The notes beneath the pieces were generated by a model. The model was not told where the DNA came from and did no database searches. It saw nothing but the letters and a program-made list of their open reading frames with translations. This document shows positions 1 through 8,217 of a stretch of 23,539 nucleotides of DNA, in pieces. Both the position numbers and the translations under genes were made by a program. Numbering within the stretch: position 1 is the stretch's first letter; every line of letters begins with the position of its first letter. Source of the DNA: JBOGDS01 sp050743075 (lineage in GTDB: Bacteria > Actinomycetota > Actinomycetes > Jiangellales > Jiangellaceae); the NCBI GenBank assembly GCA_050743075.1, contig JBOGDS010000062.1:1-23539 (forward strand), written 5' to 3'.

Positions 1-388
1 GTATCGCGGGGTCGCGCCGCAACGGATCCGCCAAACCGCCGTCCTCCCCAGGCACGTAGTCGAGCACGCGCTGCCAGAACCGCCTCACCACAGTCGGGTT
101 CGCGGATTCGAACACGACGCTCAGGTGCTGCAGCACGGCAGGGTTCGCGGCCAGCCCGAGATCCCGGGCGGCCGCCGACACCGCCTCGGCGTGCTCGTCT
201 GAGTCGAGGCGCACCCGCATGCCTGTCGCGCGCAGGTCGACCACGATCTCGGCCGACAGCTCCACGATGCGCCCGGCCAGCGCAGCCCCCTCGATCAGCG
301 ACGGCGCGTCGAACCATGCCGTCGCAACGCCATCGACCACCCGCCAATCCGTTCCGATCTCTGTCATGCCCGGCACCGTAGTGCCCAT
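1..388 (-). CDS. VOC-family protein with degenerate pterin-dehydratase-like N-terminus (3' end outside window)
   Basis: Reading leftward from 388, an open frame runs off the window edge after 129 codons. The first ~75 residues (TDWRVVDGVATAWFDAPS and following) look like the compact pterin-4a-carbinolamine-dehydratase fold, without its His-His-Pro catalytic motif. From about residue 85 (VVFESANP...FWQRVLDYVPGEDGGLADPLRRDP) it matches the start of a glyoxalase/VOC domain in the actinobacterial dehydratase-VOC fusion family. Substrate unknown; no catalytic claim is possible from the fragment. I chose ATG 388 because AAGGAG lies 10 bases upstream; an in-frame ATG at 367 lacks such a site. The ISL3 element starts about 85 bp upstream of this start. 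Confidence 0.65.
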   Translation of the reverse strand, partial: MGTTVPGMTEIGTDWRVVDGVATAWFDAPSLIEGAALAGRIVELSAEIVVDLRATGMRVRLDSDEHAEAVSAAARDLGLAANPAVLQHLSVVFESANPTVVRRFWQRVLDYVPGEDGGLADPLRRDPAI

Positions 389-448
389 TCCGGACGATCT
401 CCTTCCGGATAGTGATGATGTCCCGGCCGGGGCATTGAGGTACGCCGT

Positions 449-460
449 TGATCATGATCA
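449..460. promoter_or_regulatory. 12-bp perfect palindrome upstream of the VOC gene
   Basis: TGATCATGATCA is a perfect 12-bp palindrome about 60 bp upstream of the 388 start and 12 bp outside the IS left end. It could be an operator for the leftward gene. It is short enough to be accidental, and no regulator next to it supports the call. Confidence 0.2.
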
Positions 461-471
461 GGCTCGGCGTC

Positions 472-496
472 ACCGGCTCTCGGTACTTCAGCGGGG
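472..496 (+). repeat. Left terminal inverted repeat of the ISL3 element
   Basis: Reads ACCGGCTCTCGGTACTTCAG then CGGGG. It matches the inverted copy at 1868-1892 with two mismatches over 25 bp. It lies 8 bp beyond the transposase stop codon, as expected for a compact IS. Confidence 0.8.
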
Positions 497-504
497 CGGC
501 CTCG

Positions 505-1790
505 TCATGCCGCCTGTAGTCGCGGTCGGGTGACTGCGATGTGTGCCATGATGCGCCGTCGATAGTTGTCCATGTTGGTGAACCCGCAGCCGACGCGTTT
601 GACCTGCTTGATGATCCGGTTGAAGCCCTCGGTCCGGGCGTTGGTGACGTTCTCGGTCAGGGCCACCAGGATGGCCGGCCACCAGGTCTCGATGGTCGTG
701 GCTAGGCGGGTGGTCTCGCGCATGTTCGCCTGGGCGCACGCGTTGTAGAAGCGCGACAGCGCGGCCCGTATCCGATGAGGCTCGTGCTGGGCGAGCAATT
801 GGCGCAGCAGCTCCTTGCAGCCCCAGGCGGCGCCGATTTCGCCGGTCGAGTCGTCGGCGTCGAGCACCCGGGTCAGCCGCTCGAGGTGGCGGCGGGACAG
901 GCGGTTGCCGGCGGTGAGCAGCATCCGCCGGTGTGCCCACACCGGGTCTGAGACGAGACCGCGGCGCTGGTGCAGTTGGCGGGTGACGCGTTGGCGGACC
1001 TCGGTGAGCATGTCGTTGGCCAGGCGCACCAGATGCCAGTGGTCGACCGCGCCCGCGCGCGGGGCAGGGCGGCGCGGATGCCCGACGCGTACGGGGCCGA
1101 AGGGTCGATGACGACCAGCTCGATCGCTTCGCGGAACTGCTTGGTCTGTTCGGCGAGCCAGGTCCGCACGCAGGCGCCGGAGCGGCCCGGGGCCAGGCCG
1201 AGAAGCAGCCCCGGCCTGGTGGTGTCGGCGTCGACGAAGGAGGTCATCCATGGGTCGCTGCGCCGCCAACCGGCGTCGGCCAGGATCCACCGCACGGTGC
1301 GGGCCCGGGTCTCGTCGATGCCCAGGACCCGGGTCGGTGCCGGCGCGCTCAGCCACCGAGCCGACGCGGTCACGAACGCCCGGTGCACCGTGCGCCAGGA
1401 CACCTCGTACTCGGCGGCCACCTCGGACACGGCCCGGTTGGAGCGGGCCACCGATTCGGCCAGGCGCTGGCGCAGCCGGGCGGTCAGCCTCGAGCGGGGC
1501 GGGATCTCGGCGCTGATCTGCGTGAACGAGCGCCGCGGGCACGACGGTTCCGGGCAGACCAGACGGCGCTTGCGCCACCACAGCGCCACCCGCTGATCGG
1601 CCACCGGAAGATCACGCACAGGGGCCAGCGGGCGGTCCTTCACCCGGGTGCTCTCGGTCCCGCAGTCGGGACAGAATCCTTGTGGCGCAACGGTTTCAAT
1701 GACGACCCGAACGACCCGGTCGGCGACACGGACGACGTCGACCACGCGGAAGGTGTCCAGGCCGAACAGTAAGGACGTAGTGTCGTCCAT
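505..1790 (-). pseudogene. ISL3-family transposase, disrupted by a -1 frameshift
   Basis: From ATG 1790 the first frame encodes an N-terminal zinc-finger region (CPDC near residue 38 and CPEPSC near 80), a helix-turn-helix region and the DDE domain start (LGIDETRA, then VIDPSAPYASGIRAALPRA). Near 1050-1060 the homology passes to the -1 frame, which continues VDHWHLVRLANDMLTEVRQR and reaches the catalytic Glu region NARTEGFNRIIKQVKR and the conserved tail, ending at 505. Joined, the product would be ~428 residues, normal for ISL3 transposases. ISL3 enzymes are not known to need programmed frameshifting and I see no clear slippery heptamer, so a one-base loss (decay or sequence error in a GCG-rich run) is the simplest reading. 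Confidence 0.8.
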
Positions 1791-1849
1791 GCTCGTGGCC
1801 CCCGCTGCTGTCGGTTGTGGAAGACAGTCAGCATGGCGAGGCCACGAGC
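1791..1849. promoter_or_regulatory. Long inverted repeat abutting the transposase start codon
   Basis: GCTCGTGGCC at 1791-1800 is repeated perfectly inverted at 1840-1849 (GGCCACGAGC), with a second imperfect stem inside (GCTG-CTGTC against GACAG-T-CAGC). On the transposase strand the hairpin ends directly at the ATG, so the bases where a ribosome-binding site would sit are in the stem. Several IS elements are known to hide the transposase translation start in structure so that readthrough transcripts are not translated. That role here is inference. Confidence 0.45.
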
Positions 1850-1867
1850 CTCAATCACGCACCGACA

Positions 1868-1892
1868 CCCCGCTCAAGTACCGAGGGCCGGT
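1868..1892 (-). repeat. Right terminal inverted repeat of the ISL3 element
   Basis: CCCCGCTCAAGTACCGAGGG followed by CCGGT; the inverted partner of 472-496. It lies about 78 bp upstream of the transposase start. Confidence 0.8.
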
Positions 1893-2162
1893 TTCCCCGG
1901 GCAGCTCGTGGAGCTGGACCTCATTGCCGCGCTCTCCGATTGAGCAGCTCCGGCCCGCAGGCATGCGCGGCGGTGACTCGTAGTGATCGACTCTCGATGT
2001 CCGGCGTGTGCCCGGGACGGCGCCGCTTCGGGGTGACGGGGTGATGGGGACCGAGATGCTCCGTGAGTCCGGGCGGCGCTCATGGTGGGCCGACGAGTAG
2101 ATTCGGTTGATCAGGCTCCGCCTGGTCGAGCAGCGCCATCCGACCGTCGAGCGGGAGATGCC
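1893..2162. other. Intergenic stretch between the IS and the PPOX-family gene
   Basis: About 270 bp with no convincing gene. Short open frames exist on both strands, none with both a ribosome-binding site and recognisable residues. The only clear signal is the GGGAG ribosome-binding site at 2153-2157 for the next gene. I see no confident promoter. Confidence 0.4.
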
Positions 2163-2681
2163 ATGACCGATCCTGATCCGACTGCCGAGCTGAAGCCGCA
2201 GTTCAGTACCCCCGACGCGATCCCGACGCCGTGGGCGGACGCGCGCCAGCAGCTCGAAGCCGCCGAGACCTTCTGGCTCTCGACGGTCCGGCCGGACGGG
2301 CGACCGCACGTCACGCCGTTGATCTCGGTCTGGGTCGATGGTGCTCTCTACTTCTGCACCGGCCCGACCGAGCGCAAGGCGAGGAACCTGGAGGGCAACA
2401 CGCACTGCGTGCTGACCACCGGATGCAACGCCATCGGCGAAGGTGTGGACCTGGTGGTCGAGGGCGACGCCGTGCGCGTCACCGATGAGCTGCTCCTCCG
2501 CCGCGTTGCGGATGCCTACGCCGGCAAGTACGGCGAGCCCTTTGTCTTCGCCGTCTCCGACGGTGCCTTCCAGGGCGACGGCGGCGAGGCACTCGTCTTC
2601 GAGGTCAGACCGACGACGGCATTCGGCTTCGGCAAGGGCGACGCGTTCAGCCAGACCCGCTGGCGCTTTCGGCGGGGGTGA
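2163..2681 (+). CDS. Pyridoxamine 5'-phosphate oxidase-fold (PPOX/F420-binding-like) protein
   Basis: A 172-residue split-barrel flavin- or F420-binding protein. The region TFWLSTVRPDGRPHVTPL (about residues 37-54), then the VWVDGALYFCTGPTERKARN segment, is the standard PPOX-fold core in which the Arg/Lys residues contact the cofactor phosphate. Members reduce small molecules or bind flavin or F420; the substrate cannot be read from sequence. ATG 2163 is chosen over upstream starts because GGGAG lies about 6 bases before it and the protein then begins just ahead of the domain. It is the first gene of a same-strand cluster with a YCII protein 48 bp downstream and an ECF sigma factor. Confidence 0.8.
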   Translation: MTDPDPTAELKPQFSTPDAIPTPWADARQQLEAAETFWLSTVRPDGRPHVTPLISVWVDGALYFCTGPTERKARNLEGNTHCVLTTGCNAIGEGVDLVVEGDAVRVTDELLLRRVADAYAGKYGEPFVFAVSDGAFQGDGGEALVFEVRPTTAFGFGKGDAFSQTRWRFRRG

Positions 2682-2729
2682 CGGATCGGGCGCGCCCACC
2701 TGGCCGCCATGATCGAAGGGAGTGACGAC

Positions 2730-3082
2730 GTGAAGTACGTGGTGCTGATCTACAGCAATCCCGCGACGTGGGGTGCCCTCGCGGCGGAGGAGCAGGACCA
2801 GGTGATCAATGTCCACAACGAGCTGATCGACGAACTTGCGCGGTCCGGCGAGTTCCTGAACATCTACCGGCTGGCCGATCGGTCGGCCACGAAGACGGTG
2901 CGCCATGACGGCGGCGTCCGGGTAGTTACGGACGGGCCGTTCGGGGAGGCCAAGGAGGTGCTCGCCAGCCTGTGGGAGATCGACGTCGAGACCGTGGACC
3001 GCGCGACGGAGATCGCCGGTCCGCTGGCCCGGTACGGCACGGTGGAGGTGACGCCGCTGATGGACGCCGCCGGTACGGAGAT

Positions 3083-3086
<4 letters not shown>
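2730..3086 (+). CDS. YCII-related / DGPF-domain protein
   Basis: A 118-residue small alpha/beta protein starting MKYVVLIYSNPATW and containing VVTDGPFGEAKEVLASLW (about residues 67-84) with the family's signature Asp-Gly-Pro-Phe. These ferredoxin-like dimeric proteins have no well-defined reaction, but in actinobacteria they are typical partners of ECF42 sigma factors. GTG 2730 is preferred to the in-frame ATG 2709 because GAAGGGAG lies about 8 bases upstream of it and the N-terminus then aligns with the family. Its TGA overlaps the GTG of the next gene by four bases, so translation of the pair is probably coupled. Confidence 0.88.
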
Positions 3087-4333
<1,247 letters not shown>

Positions 4334-4367
4334 CGCGCTGGGGTCGCCGGAGAGCGCCGGCCGCAGA

Positions 4368-4395
4368 TGTCGAAAATCCGTCGGCTGCTTCGATC
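4368..4395 (+). promoter_or_regulatory. Candidate ECF-type promoter upstream of the alpha/beta hydrolase
   Basis: In the 124-bp gap between the sigma gene and the hydrolase, TGTCGA (4368-4373) is followed after 17 bases by CGATC (4391-4395). TGTCGA is, as I recall, the -35 element reported for ECF42 promoters; the exact -10 form is less certain to me. The spacing suits an ECF promoter and would place transcription start about 50 bases before ATG 4458. If real, the hydrolase, DUF1905 and reductase-like genes are targets of the adjacent sigma factor. Confidence 0.35.
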
Positions 4396-4457
4396 TACCC
4401 GTGAGCGGTGCCGATGGACGCACCGAAGAGCGGCCGGCACTAGGAGAAGGAGCAGCC

Positions 4458-5234
4458 ATGAACACCGTGACCTCGACGGACGGCACCACCATCGCGTTCG
4501 ACCGCCTGGGCGACGGACGGCCCGTCGTCCTGGTCTGTGGCGGGTCGACCGATCGGATGGCCAACGCGGGCCTTGCCGCGCTGCTGGCGCAGGACTTCAC
4601 CGTCTTCAACTACGACCGCCGAGGTCGCGGTGACAGCGGCGACACCGCGCCGTACGCCGTCGAGCGCGAGGTGGAGGACATCTCGTCGGTGTTCGACGCG
4701 GCCGGTGGATCGGCCAACCTGTACGGCACCTCCTCCGGTGCCGCCCTGGCCCTGGAAGCGGCCGCCAGCGGTCTGCCCGTCACCCGGCTGGCCCTGTGGG
4801 AACCACCGTTCTTCTTGGCCGGTCGCCCGAAGCCGCCGCCGGACACCGCGGGGACCTACACCCGGCTGGTGGCCGAGGGTCGCCGCGGCGACGCGGTGGA
4901 GTACTTCATGGCCAAGGTCGTGGGCCTGCCGCCCGAGTTCGTCGCGGGCGCGCGCCAGGCGCCTTTCTGGGCGTCGCAGGAAGCGCTTGCCCACACCCTC
5001 GCCTACGACGCCACCGTGATGGGCGACTACTCGCTGCCGACCGAGCGGGCGGAGGCTGTGACCGCCCCGACCATCGTCGTCGACGGTGGCTCGAGCCTCG
5101 GGTTCATGGGTGAGACAGCCGACGCGCTGGCGGAGCTGATCTCCGGCGCGCAACGGCGCACTCTGGACGGGCAGGACCACAATGTCGACCCGGCGGCCCT
5201 GGCGCCGGTGCTGAAGTCTTTCTTCGCCGGCTGA
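4458..5234 (+). CDS. Alpha/beta-fold hydrolase
   Basis: 258 residues. The N-terminal strand and oxyanion region read VVLVCGGSTDRM, the YDRRGRGDSGD segment (about 52-62) is typical of the family, and the nucleophile elbow is LYGTSSGAALALEAA with Ser92 as probable nucleophile. A late Asp in TIVVDGGSS and His241 in GQDHNVDP complete a plausible triad. The substrate is unknown; related proteins are esterases or small-ester hydrolases. ATG 4458 is supported by AGGAGAAGGAG just upstream. The next gene follows after 14 bp, so the two are probably one transcript, possibly driven by the candidate promoter at 4368. Confidence 0.88.
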   Translation: MNTVTSTDGTTIAFDRLGDGRPVVLVCGGSTDRMANAGLAALLAQDFTVFNYDRRGRGDSGDTAPYAVEREVEDISSVFDAAGGSANLYGTSSGAALALEAAASGLPVTRLALWEPPFFLAGRPKPPPDTAGTYTRLVAEGRRGDAVEYFMAKVVGLPPEFVAGARQAPFWASQEALAHTLAYDATVMGDYSLPTERAEAVTAPTIVVDGGSSLGFMGETADALAELISGAQRRTLDGQDHNVDPAALAPVLKSFFAG

Positions 5235-5248
5235 CGCGGGGACAGGAC

Positions 5249-5698
5249 ATGCGTTTCCACACCACCATCGCGCAGAGTGGCACGACGGCCACCGGTATCC
5301 GGGTTCCCGACGACGTCGTCGAGGCCCTCGGCGCCGGCAAACGGCCACCGGTCCGGGTGACGATCAACGGCTACACGTACCGCAGCACCGTCGCGGTCAT
5401 GGGCGGCGCGTACATGGTCGGCGTCAACGCGCAGAACCGCGCGGGCGCCGGGGTCGCCGGCGGCGAGGAGGTGGACGTCGAGATCGAGCTCGACACCGCG
5501 CCACGCGAGGTGATCGTGCCGCCCGACTTCGCCGCCGCCCTCGACGCGGAGCCGAACGCCCGGCGCATGTTCGACGCCCTGTCGTACAGCAACAAGTCGT
5601 GGCACGTGCTCCAGGTCGAGGGAGCCAGGACCGGCGAGACGCGCCAACGCCGCATCGCCAAGTCGGTCGACATCCTGAGGGAGGGTCGCGCCCGCTGA
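5249..5698 (+). CDS. DUF1905 / OmdA-like (YdeI) domain protein
   Basis: 149 residues in two parts. Residues 1-90 form a DUF1905 beta domain (MRFHTTIAQSG...GIRVPDDVVEALGAGKRPPV). Residues ~95-145 match the bacteriocin-protection YdeI/OmdA-type C-terminal domain (VIVPPDFAAALDAEPNARRM, then LSYSNKSWHV and TRQRRIAKSVDILREG). No enzymatic activity is established for the family. It begins 14 bp after the hydrolase stop, with weak purine-rich sequence (GGGGACAGGAC) before the ATG. Such genes often accompany SRPBCC, DGPF and ECF sigma genes in actinomycetes, which fits this cluster. Confidence 0.82.
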   Translation: MRFHTTIAQSGTTATGIRVPDDVVEALGAGKRPPVRVTINGYTYRSTVAVMGGAYMVGVNAQNRAGAGVAGGEEVDVEIELDTAPREVIVPPDFAAALDAEPNARRMFDALSYSNKSWHVLQVEGARTGETRQRRIAKSVDILREGRAR

Positions 5699-5738
5699 GC
5701 GGTGCGCGCCCAAGCGGCCCGATCTGTGAGGTGGGAAT

Positions 5739-6340
5739 GTGAGCACGCTGGTGGTCCTCGAGTACGTTTCCCTCGACGGCGTCATCCAGGCTCCCGGTCA
5801 TGCCGGCGAGGATCCGGCCGACGGGTTCGAGCACGGCGGGTGGACGGGTCCGTTCATGAGCGACCATCGGCGCTACGTCGCCGAGTCGTTCTACGCGGCC
5901 GACGCCTTCCTGCTCGGGCGCCTCACCTACGAGATCTTCGCGGCGACTGGCCGACGGTGACCGATCCGGGCGACGAGATCGCCCACGCCCTCAACACCCG
6001 TCCCAAGTACGTTGCCTCCTCGACGCTGCGCCAGCCCGGGTGGGAAGGCACGACGGTGCTGGGCCCCGACGTGGCCGCGGACGTGGCGCAGCTCAAGGCG
6101 CGGCCGGGCCGGGAGATCCTTGTCGTCGGCAGCTCCGAGCTGGCCCGGACGCTGATGCAGCGCAGCCTGGTCGACGAGTACCGGCTCATGCTGCACCCGG
6201 TCGTGCTCGGCAGTGGAAAGAGGCTGTTCCTGGACGGGGCTCCCACCACACCGATGCACCTGGTCGACGCCAGGGCGAGCACCAGCGGCCTCGTCCTTCT
6301 CACCTACCGACCTGGGTCGCATCCAGGCCCACGATCTTGA
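5739..6340 (+). pseudogene. Dihydrofolate-reductase-like / RibD C-terminal family gene, frameshifted
   Basis: GTG 5739, with GAGGTGGGAA upstream, opens MSTLVVLEYVSLDGVIQAPG and reads through LLGRLTYEIFAA, then meets a stop at 5958-5960. Homology resumes in the -1 frame as WPTVTDPGDEIAHALNTRPK and continues through GREILVVGSSELARTL and HPVVLGSGKRLF to 6340. Restoring one base between 5945 and 5946, as the first base of a Tyr codon, would give a normal ~200-residue reductase-fold protein. Both halves are well conserved with no other lesions, so the break is recent or a sequence error. The family reduces small heterocycles with NADPH; the substrate is unknown. It lies 40 bp after the DUF1905 gene. 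Confidence 0.8.
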
Positions 6341-6395
6341 GACGGCGACCCGACGTGTCGCTTCCTGCTCGACCAGCCCTTCGCGCGTGACGGCC

Positions 6396-6412
6396 GCACT
6401 CTGACCGAGTGC
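6396..6412. terminator. Short hairpin downstream of the reductase-like gene
   Basis: GCACTC, loop TGACC, GAGTGC: a 6-bp perfect stem 55 bp after the 6340 stop. It has no T-run, as is common in actinobacterial terminators. The stem is modest, so this is a weak call. Confidence 0.3.
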
Positions 6413-6470
6413 CGCTCCGACGGCTGACCGCATCTTGACCTCGCCGCCGCATGGCGCCGAGCATCGGAGG

Positions 6471-6686
6471 ATGAAGCGCAAGCCGATCAGCTCGCAGGCG
6501 ATCGCGTCCGTCGGCTACGACGCCACGACCCAGATTCTGGAGGTCGAGTTCACGTCGGGAGACGTCTACCACTACTTCGACGTGTCGCCGTTCGAGAAGG
6601 AGGCCCTCCTGCGCGCCGACAGCAGCGGCGCGTACCTCAACCAACGTATCAAGCCACGTCACCGCTACCAGGAGGTCCCGTCGTAG
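6471..6686 (+). CDS. KTSC-domain small protein
   Basis: 71 residues comprising one KTSC domain: SSQAIASVGYDATTQILEVE near the start, then GDVYHYFDVSPFEKEALLRA and a C-terminal NQRIKPRHRYQEV. The domain occurs alone or at the C-terminus of some lysyl-tRNA synthetases and may bind nucleic acid; its role is unproven. ATG 6471 gives the usual family N-terminus, but GGAGG directly abuts the ATG, which is too close for a normal ribosome-binding site. An in-frame TTG at 6435 would add 12 residues, so the start is uncertain. Confidence 0.75.
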   Translation: MKRKPISSQAIASVGYDATTQILEVEFTSGDVYHYFDVSPFEKEALLRADSSGAYLNQRIKPRHRYQEVPS

Positions 6687-6712
6687 CAGGACAGAACCGT
6701 GGCATACGTGGA

Positions 6713-6737
6713 CGGTGCCGACGACGAACCGGCACCG
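6713..6737. terminator. Hairpin between convergent KTSC and small membrane-peptide genes
   Basis: CGGTGCCG, 9-base loop, CGGCACCG: an 8-bp perfect GC-rich stem between two converging genes (stops at 6686 and 6793). It has no T-run on either strand. The position suits a bidirectional terminator. Confidence 0.45.
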
Positions 6738-6792
6738 CCTGTCAAGAGCTACCGCCGAGGCGCGCGACGTCGAACCGGCGCCCGCCGCGTGA

Positions 6793-6864
6793 TCAGAGCC
6801 AGATGATGAGGATGACAATGACGACGAGGATGAGCGCAAGGACGGCAATCGTGCGGGTGTTCAC
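6793..6864 (-). CDS. 23-residue single-helix hydrophobic peptide
   Basis: GTG 6864 opens a 23-codon frame ending TGA at 6793. After MNTRT, the rest is almost entirely Ile/Leu/Val/Ala with a terminal Trp-Leu (IAVLALILVVIVILIIWL), one complete membrane span with a short positively charged cytoplasmic start. GAAGGAG lies about 5 bases before the GTG, one of the best ribosome-binding sites in the window, which makes translation likely despite the size. Function unknown; such micro-membrane proteins often modulate a larger membrane complex. The gene is about 90 bp downstream of the pterin dehydratase on the same strand. Confidence 0.55.
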   Translation of the reverse strand: MNTRTIAVLALILVVIVILIIWL

Positions 6865-6955
6865 GGCATCTCCTTCAGATCGGCGACCGACGGCCGAGAT
6901 CCTTCCCCTCCCGGCAGGTTCCACAAACCTCGAAGATCGTCGCAGCTCCCGGCGC

Positions 6956-7252
6956 TCAGGTGGCGCCGTGCCGCTCCGCCGCCTCGTCGATGCCGCGGGC
7001 GAGCTCGACGTCGGCCGCCGTGACCCCGCCGGCGGAGTGGGTCGAGAGCGTGAAGGTCAATGTCCGCCAGCGGATGTCGATGTCGGGATGGTGGTCCATG
7101 GTCTCGGCGACCATGGCGACGTCGTCGACCGTGCGGATGGCGGACAGGAAGTCGGATGCTGTCACGGTCCGGGTGATGTATCTGGCGTCGCCGCTCCATC
7201 CCGGGAGGTCAGCCAGGGCGGCGCTGACGCCGTCGTCACCGAGCAGTGTCAT
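6956..7252 (-). CDS. Pterin-4a-carbinolamine dehydratase (4a-hydroxytetrahydrobiopterin dehydratase)
   Basis: 98 residues, the normal length for this small dimer-forming dehydratase, which dehydrates 4a-hydroxytetrahydropterin and so recycles pterin cofactor. The catalytic region ETMDHHPDIDIRW (about 50-62) includes the conserved His-His-Pro, and LSTHSAGGVTAADVELA (69-85) supplies the later His and Asp. ATG 7252 is chosen over ATG 7303 because GAAGGAG lies about 5 bases upstream and the N-terminus MTLLGDDGVSAALADLPGW matches the family. No pterin-dependent hydroxylase is nearby, so in many actinobacteria the partner is unclear. It starts 103 bp after the sdhB stop on the same strand and may share its transcript. 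Confidence 0.9.
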   Translation of the reverse strand: MTLLGDDGVSAALADLPGWSGDARYITRTVTASDFLSAIRTVDDVAMVAETMDHHPDIDIRWRTLTFTLSTHSAGGVTAADVELARGIDEAAERHGAT

Positions 7253-7355
7253 GGGGACTCCTTCGAGCAGGGGGTGGATGTCGTCCCTCACAGGCTTGGC
7301 CATACTCCACCAGGTCTGTCTGCCGGTGAAGTGCTGCGAAGCATCGTCTACATGG

Positions 7356-8159
7356 TCAAACTCCGGCAGGCGGGGCCGGGGCGGACGCGGGCGGGTCCGG
7401 CTCGGTGCGCTGGTCGCGGCGGCGGATCTTCGAGCCGAGCCACACCAGCGGGTCGAAGGAGTGGTCAACCACGCGCTCCTTCATCGGGATGATCGCGTTG
7501 TCGGTGATCTTGATTCCCTCCGGGCAGACCTCCGTGCAGCACTTGGTGATGTTGCACAGGCCGATCCCCGCCTGCTCGCGAGCCAACCGCCGCCGGTCGT
7601 TGGTGTCCAGCGGGTGCATGTCTAGTTCGGCGTAGCGCAGAAAGAACCTCGGACCGGCGAATGCGGGCTTGTTGTCCTCGTGGTCGCGGATCACGTGGCA
7701 GACGTTCTGGCAGAGGAAGCACTCGATGCACTTGCGGAACTCCTGGCCCCGCTCGACGTCCTCCTGCTGCATCCGGTAGGTGCCGTCAGGCCGGCGCGGT
7801 TCGGGAGCGAAGGCCGGCAGCTCGGCCGCCTTGCGGTAGTTGTACGACACGTCGGTGACGAGATCGCGGACGACGGGAAACGTCCGCAGCGGTGTAACGG
7901 TGATCGTCTCGGCCGGTTCGTACATCGACAGCCGGGTCATGCACAGGAGGCGCGGCACTCCGTTGATCTCCGCGCTGCAGGACCCGCACTTGCCGGCTTT
8001 GCAGTTCCACCGCACCGCGAGGTCGCCGGCCTGGGTTGCCTGCAGGCGGTGGATGGCGTCGAGCACGACCTCGCCCTCCTCGACGGGGACGGTGTAGTCG
8101 GCCAACTCGCCGCCTGCGGCATCCCCGCGCCAGACCCGCAAACTCAGGTCGTAGCCCAT
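7356..8159 (-). CDS. sdhB: Succinate dehydrogenase iron-sulfur subunit
   Basis: 267 residues. The N-terminal plant-type ferredoxin domain carries the [2Fe-2S] ligands Cys53, 58, 61 and 73 (NCKAGKCGSC ... LLC). The C-terminal domain carries CIECFLCQNVC (144-154) and CNITKCCTEVCPEG (202-215), the ligands for the [4Fe-4S] and [3Fe-4S] clusters. It passes electrons from the SdhA flavin to the membrane subunit. ATG 8159 is set by GGAG about 9 bases upstream and the family start MGYDLSLRVWRG. It lies 58 bp after sdhA in an operon. The C-terminal Pro/Ala-rich tail after residue 250 is probably disordered. Confidence 0.93.
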   Translation of the reverse strand: MGYDLSLRVWRGDAAGGELADYTVPVEEGEVVLDAIHRLQATQAGDLAVRWNCKAGKCGSCSAEINGVPRLLCMTRLSMYEPAETITVTPLRTFPVVRDLVTDVSYNYRKAAELPAFAPEPRRPDGTYRMQQEDVERGQEFRKCIECFLCQNVCHVIRDHEDNKPAFAGPRFFLRYAELDMHPLDTNDRRRLAREQAGIGLCNITKCCTEVCPEGIKITDNAIIPMKERVVDHSFDPLVWLGSKIRRRDQRTEPDPPASAPAPPAGV

Positions 8160-8217
8160 GTATTGCTTCTCCAGTCGTCTGGTCGTGTTCGCGCTCTCCG
8201 CTTCGCTCTCATCGCGC

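Larger units (their letters stand above)
472..1892 (-). mobile_element. ISL3-family insertion sequence, ~1.42 kb, transposase frameshifted
   Basis: A single transposase-like coding region (505-1790) sits between imperfect 25-bp terminal inverted repeats at 472-496 and 1868-1892. The core ends read GGCTCTCGGTACTTCAGCGG and GGCCCTCGGTACTTGAGCGG inward, and GGCTCT is a familiar ISL3 terminus, so the strict element may be 475-1889. No 8-bp target duplication is visible on either boundary choice (tcggcgtc/ttccccgg or gcgtcacc/ggtttccc), which suggests an old copy, or one where deletion or recombination removed one flank. With the broken transposase it is probably immobile by itself. Confidence 0.8.

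Noticed and set aside
1899..1943. Short plus-strand stretch reading GQLVELDLIAALSD then a stop, just outside the IS right end, as a possible remnant of a gene cut by the IS
   Set aside because: Only 14 codons, and no matching upstream part on the other side of the IS; too short to support.
2124..2148. GGTCGA-15-CGTC as a second ECF-type promoter upstream of the PPOX gene
   Set aside because: Transcription would start at or inside the ribosome-binding site of that gene, which makes it implausible as its promoter.
7320..7369. CTGCCGG / CCGGCAG inverted pair around the sdhB stop as a terminator
   Set aside because: The 36-base loop and 7-bp stem make a functional hairpin unlikely.
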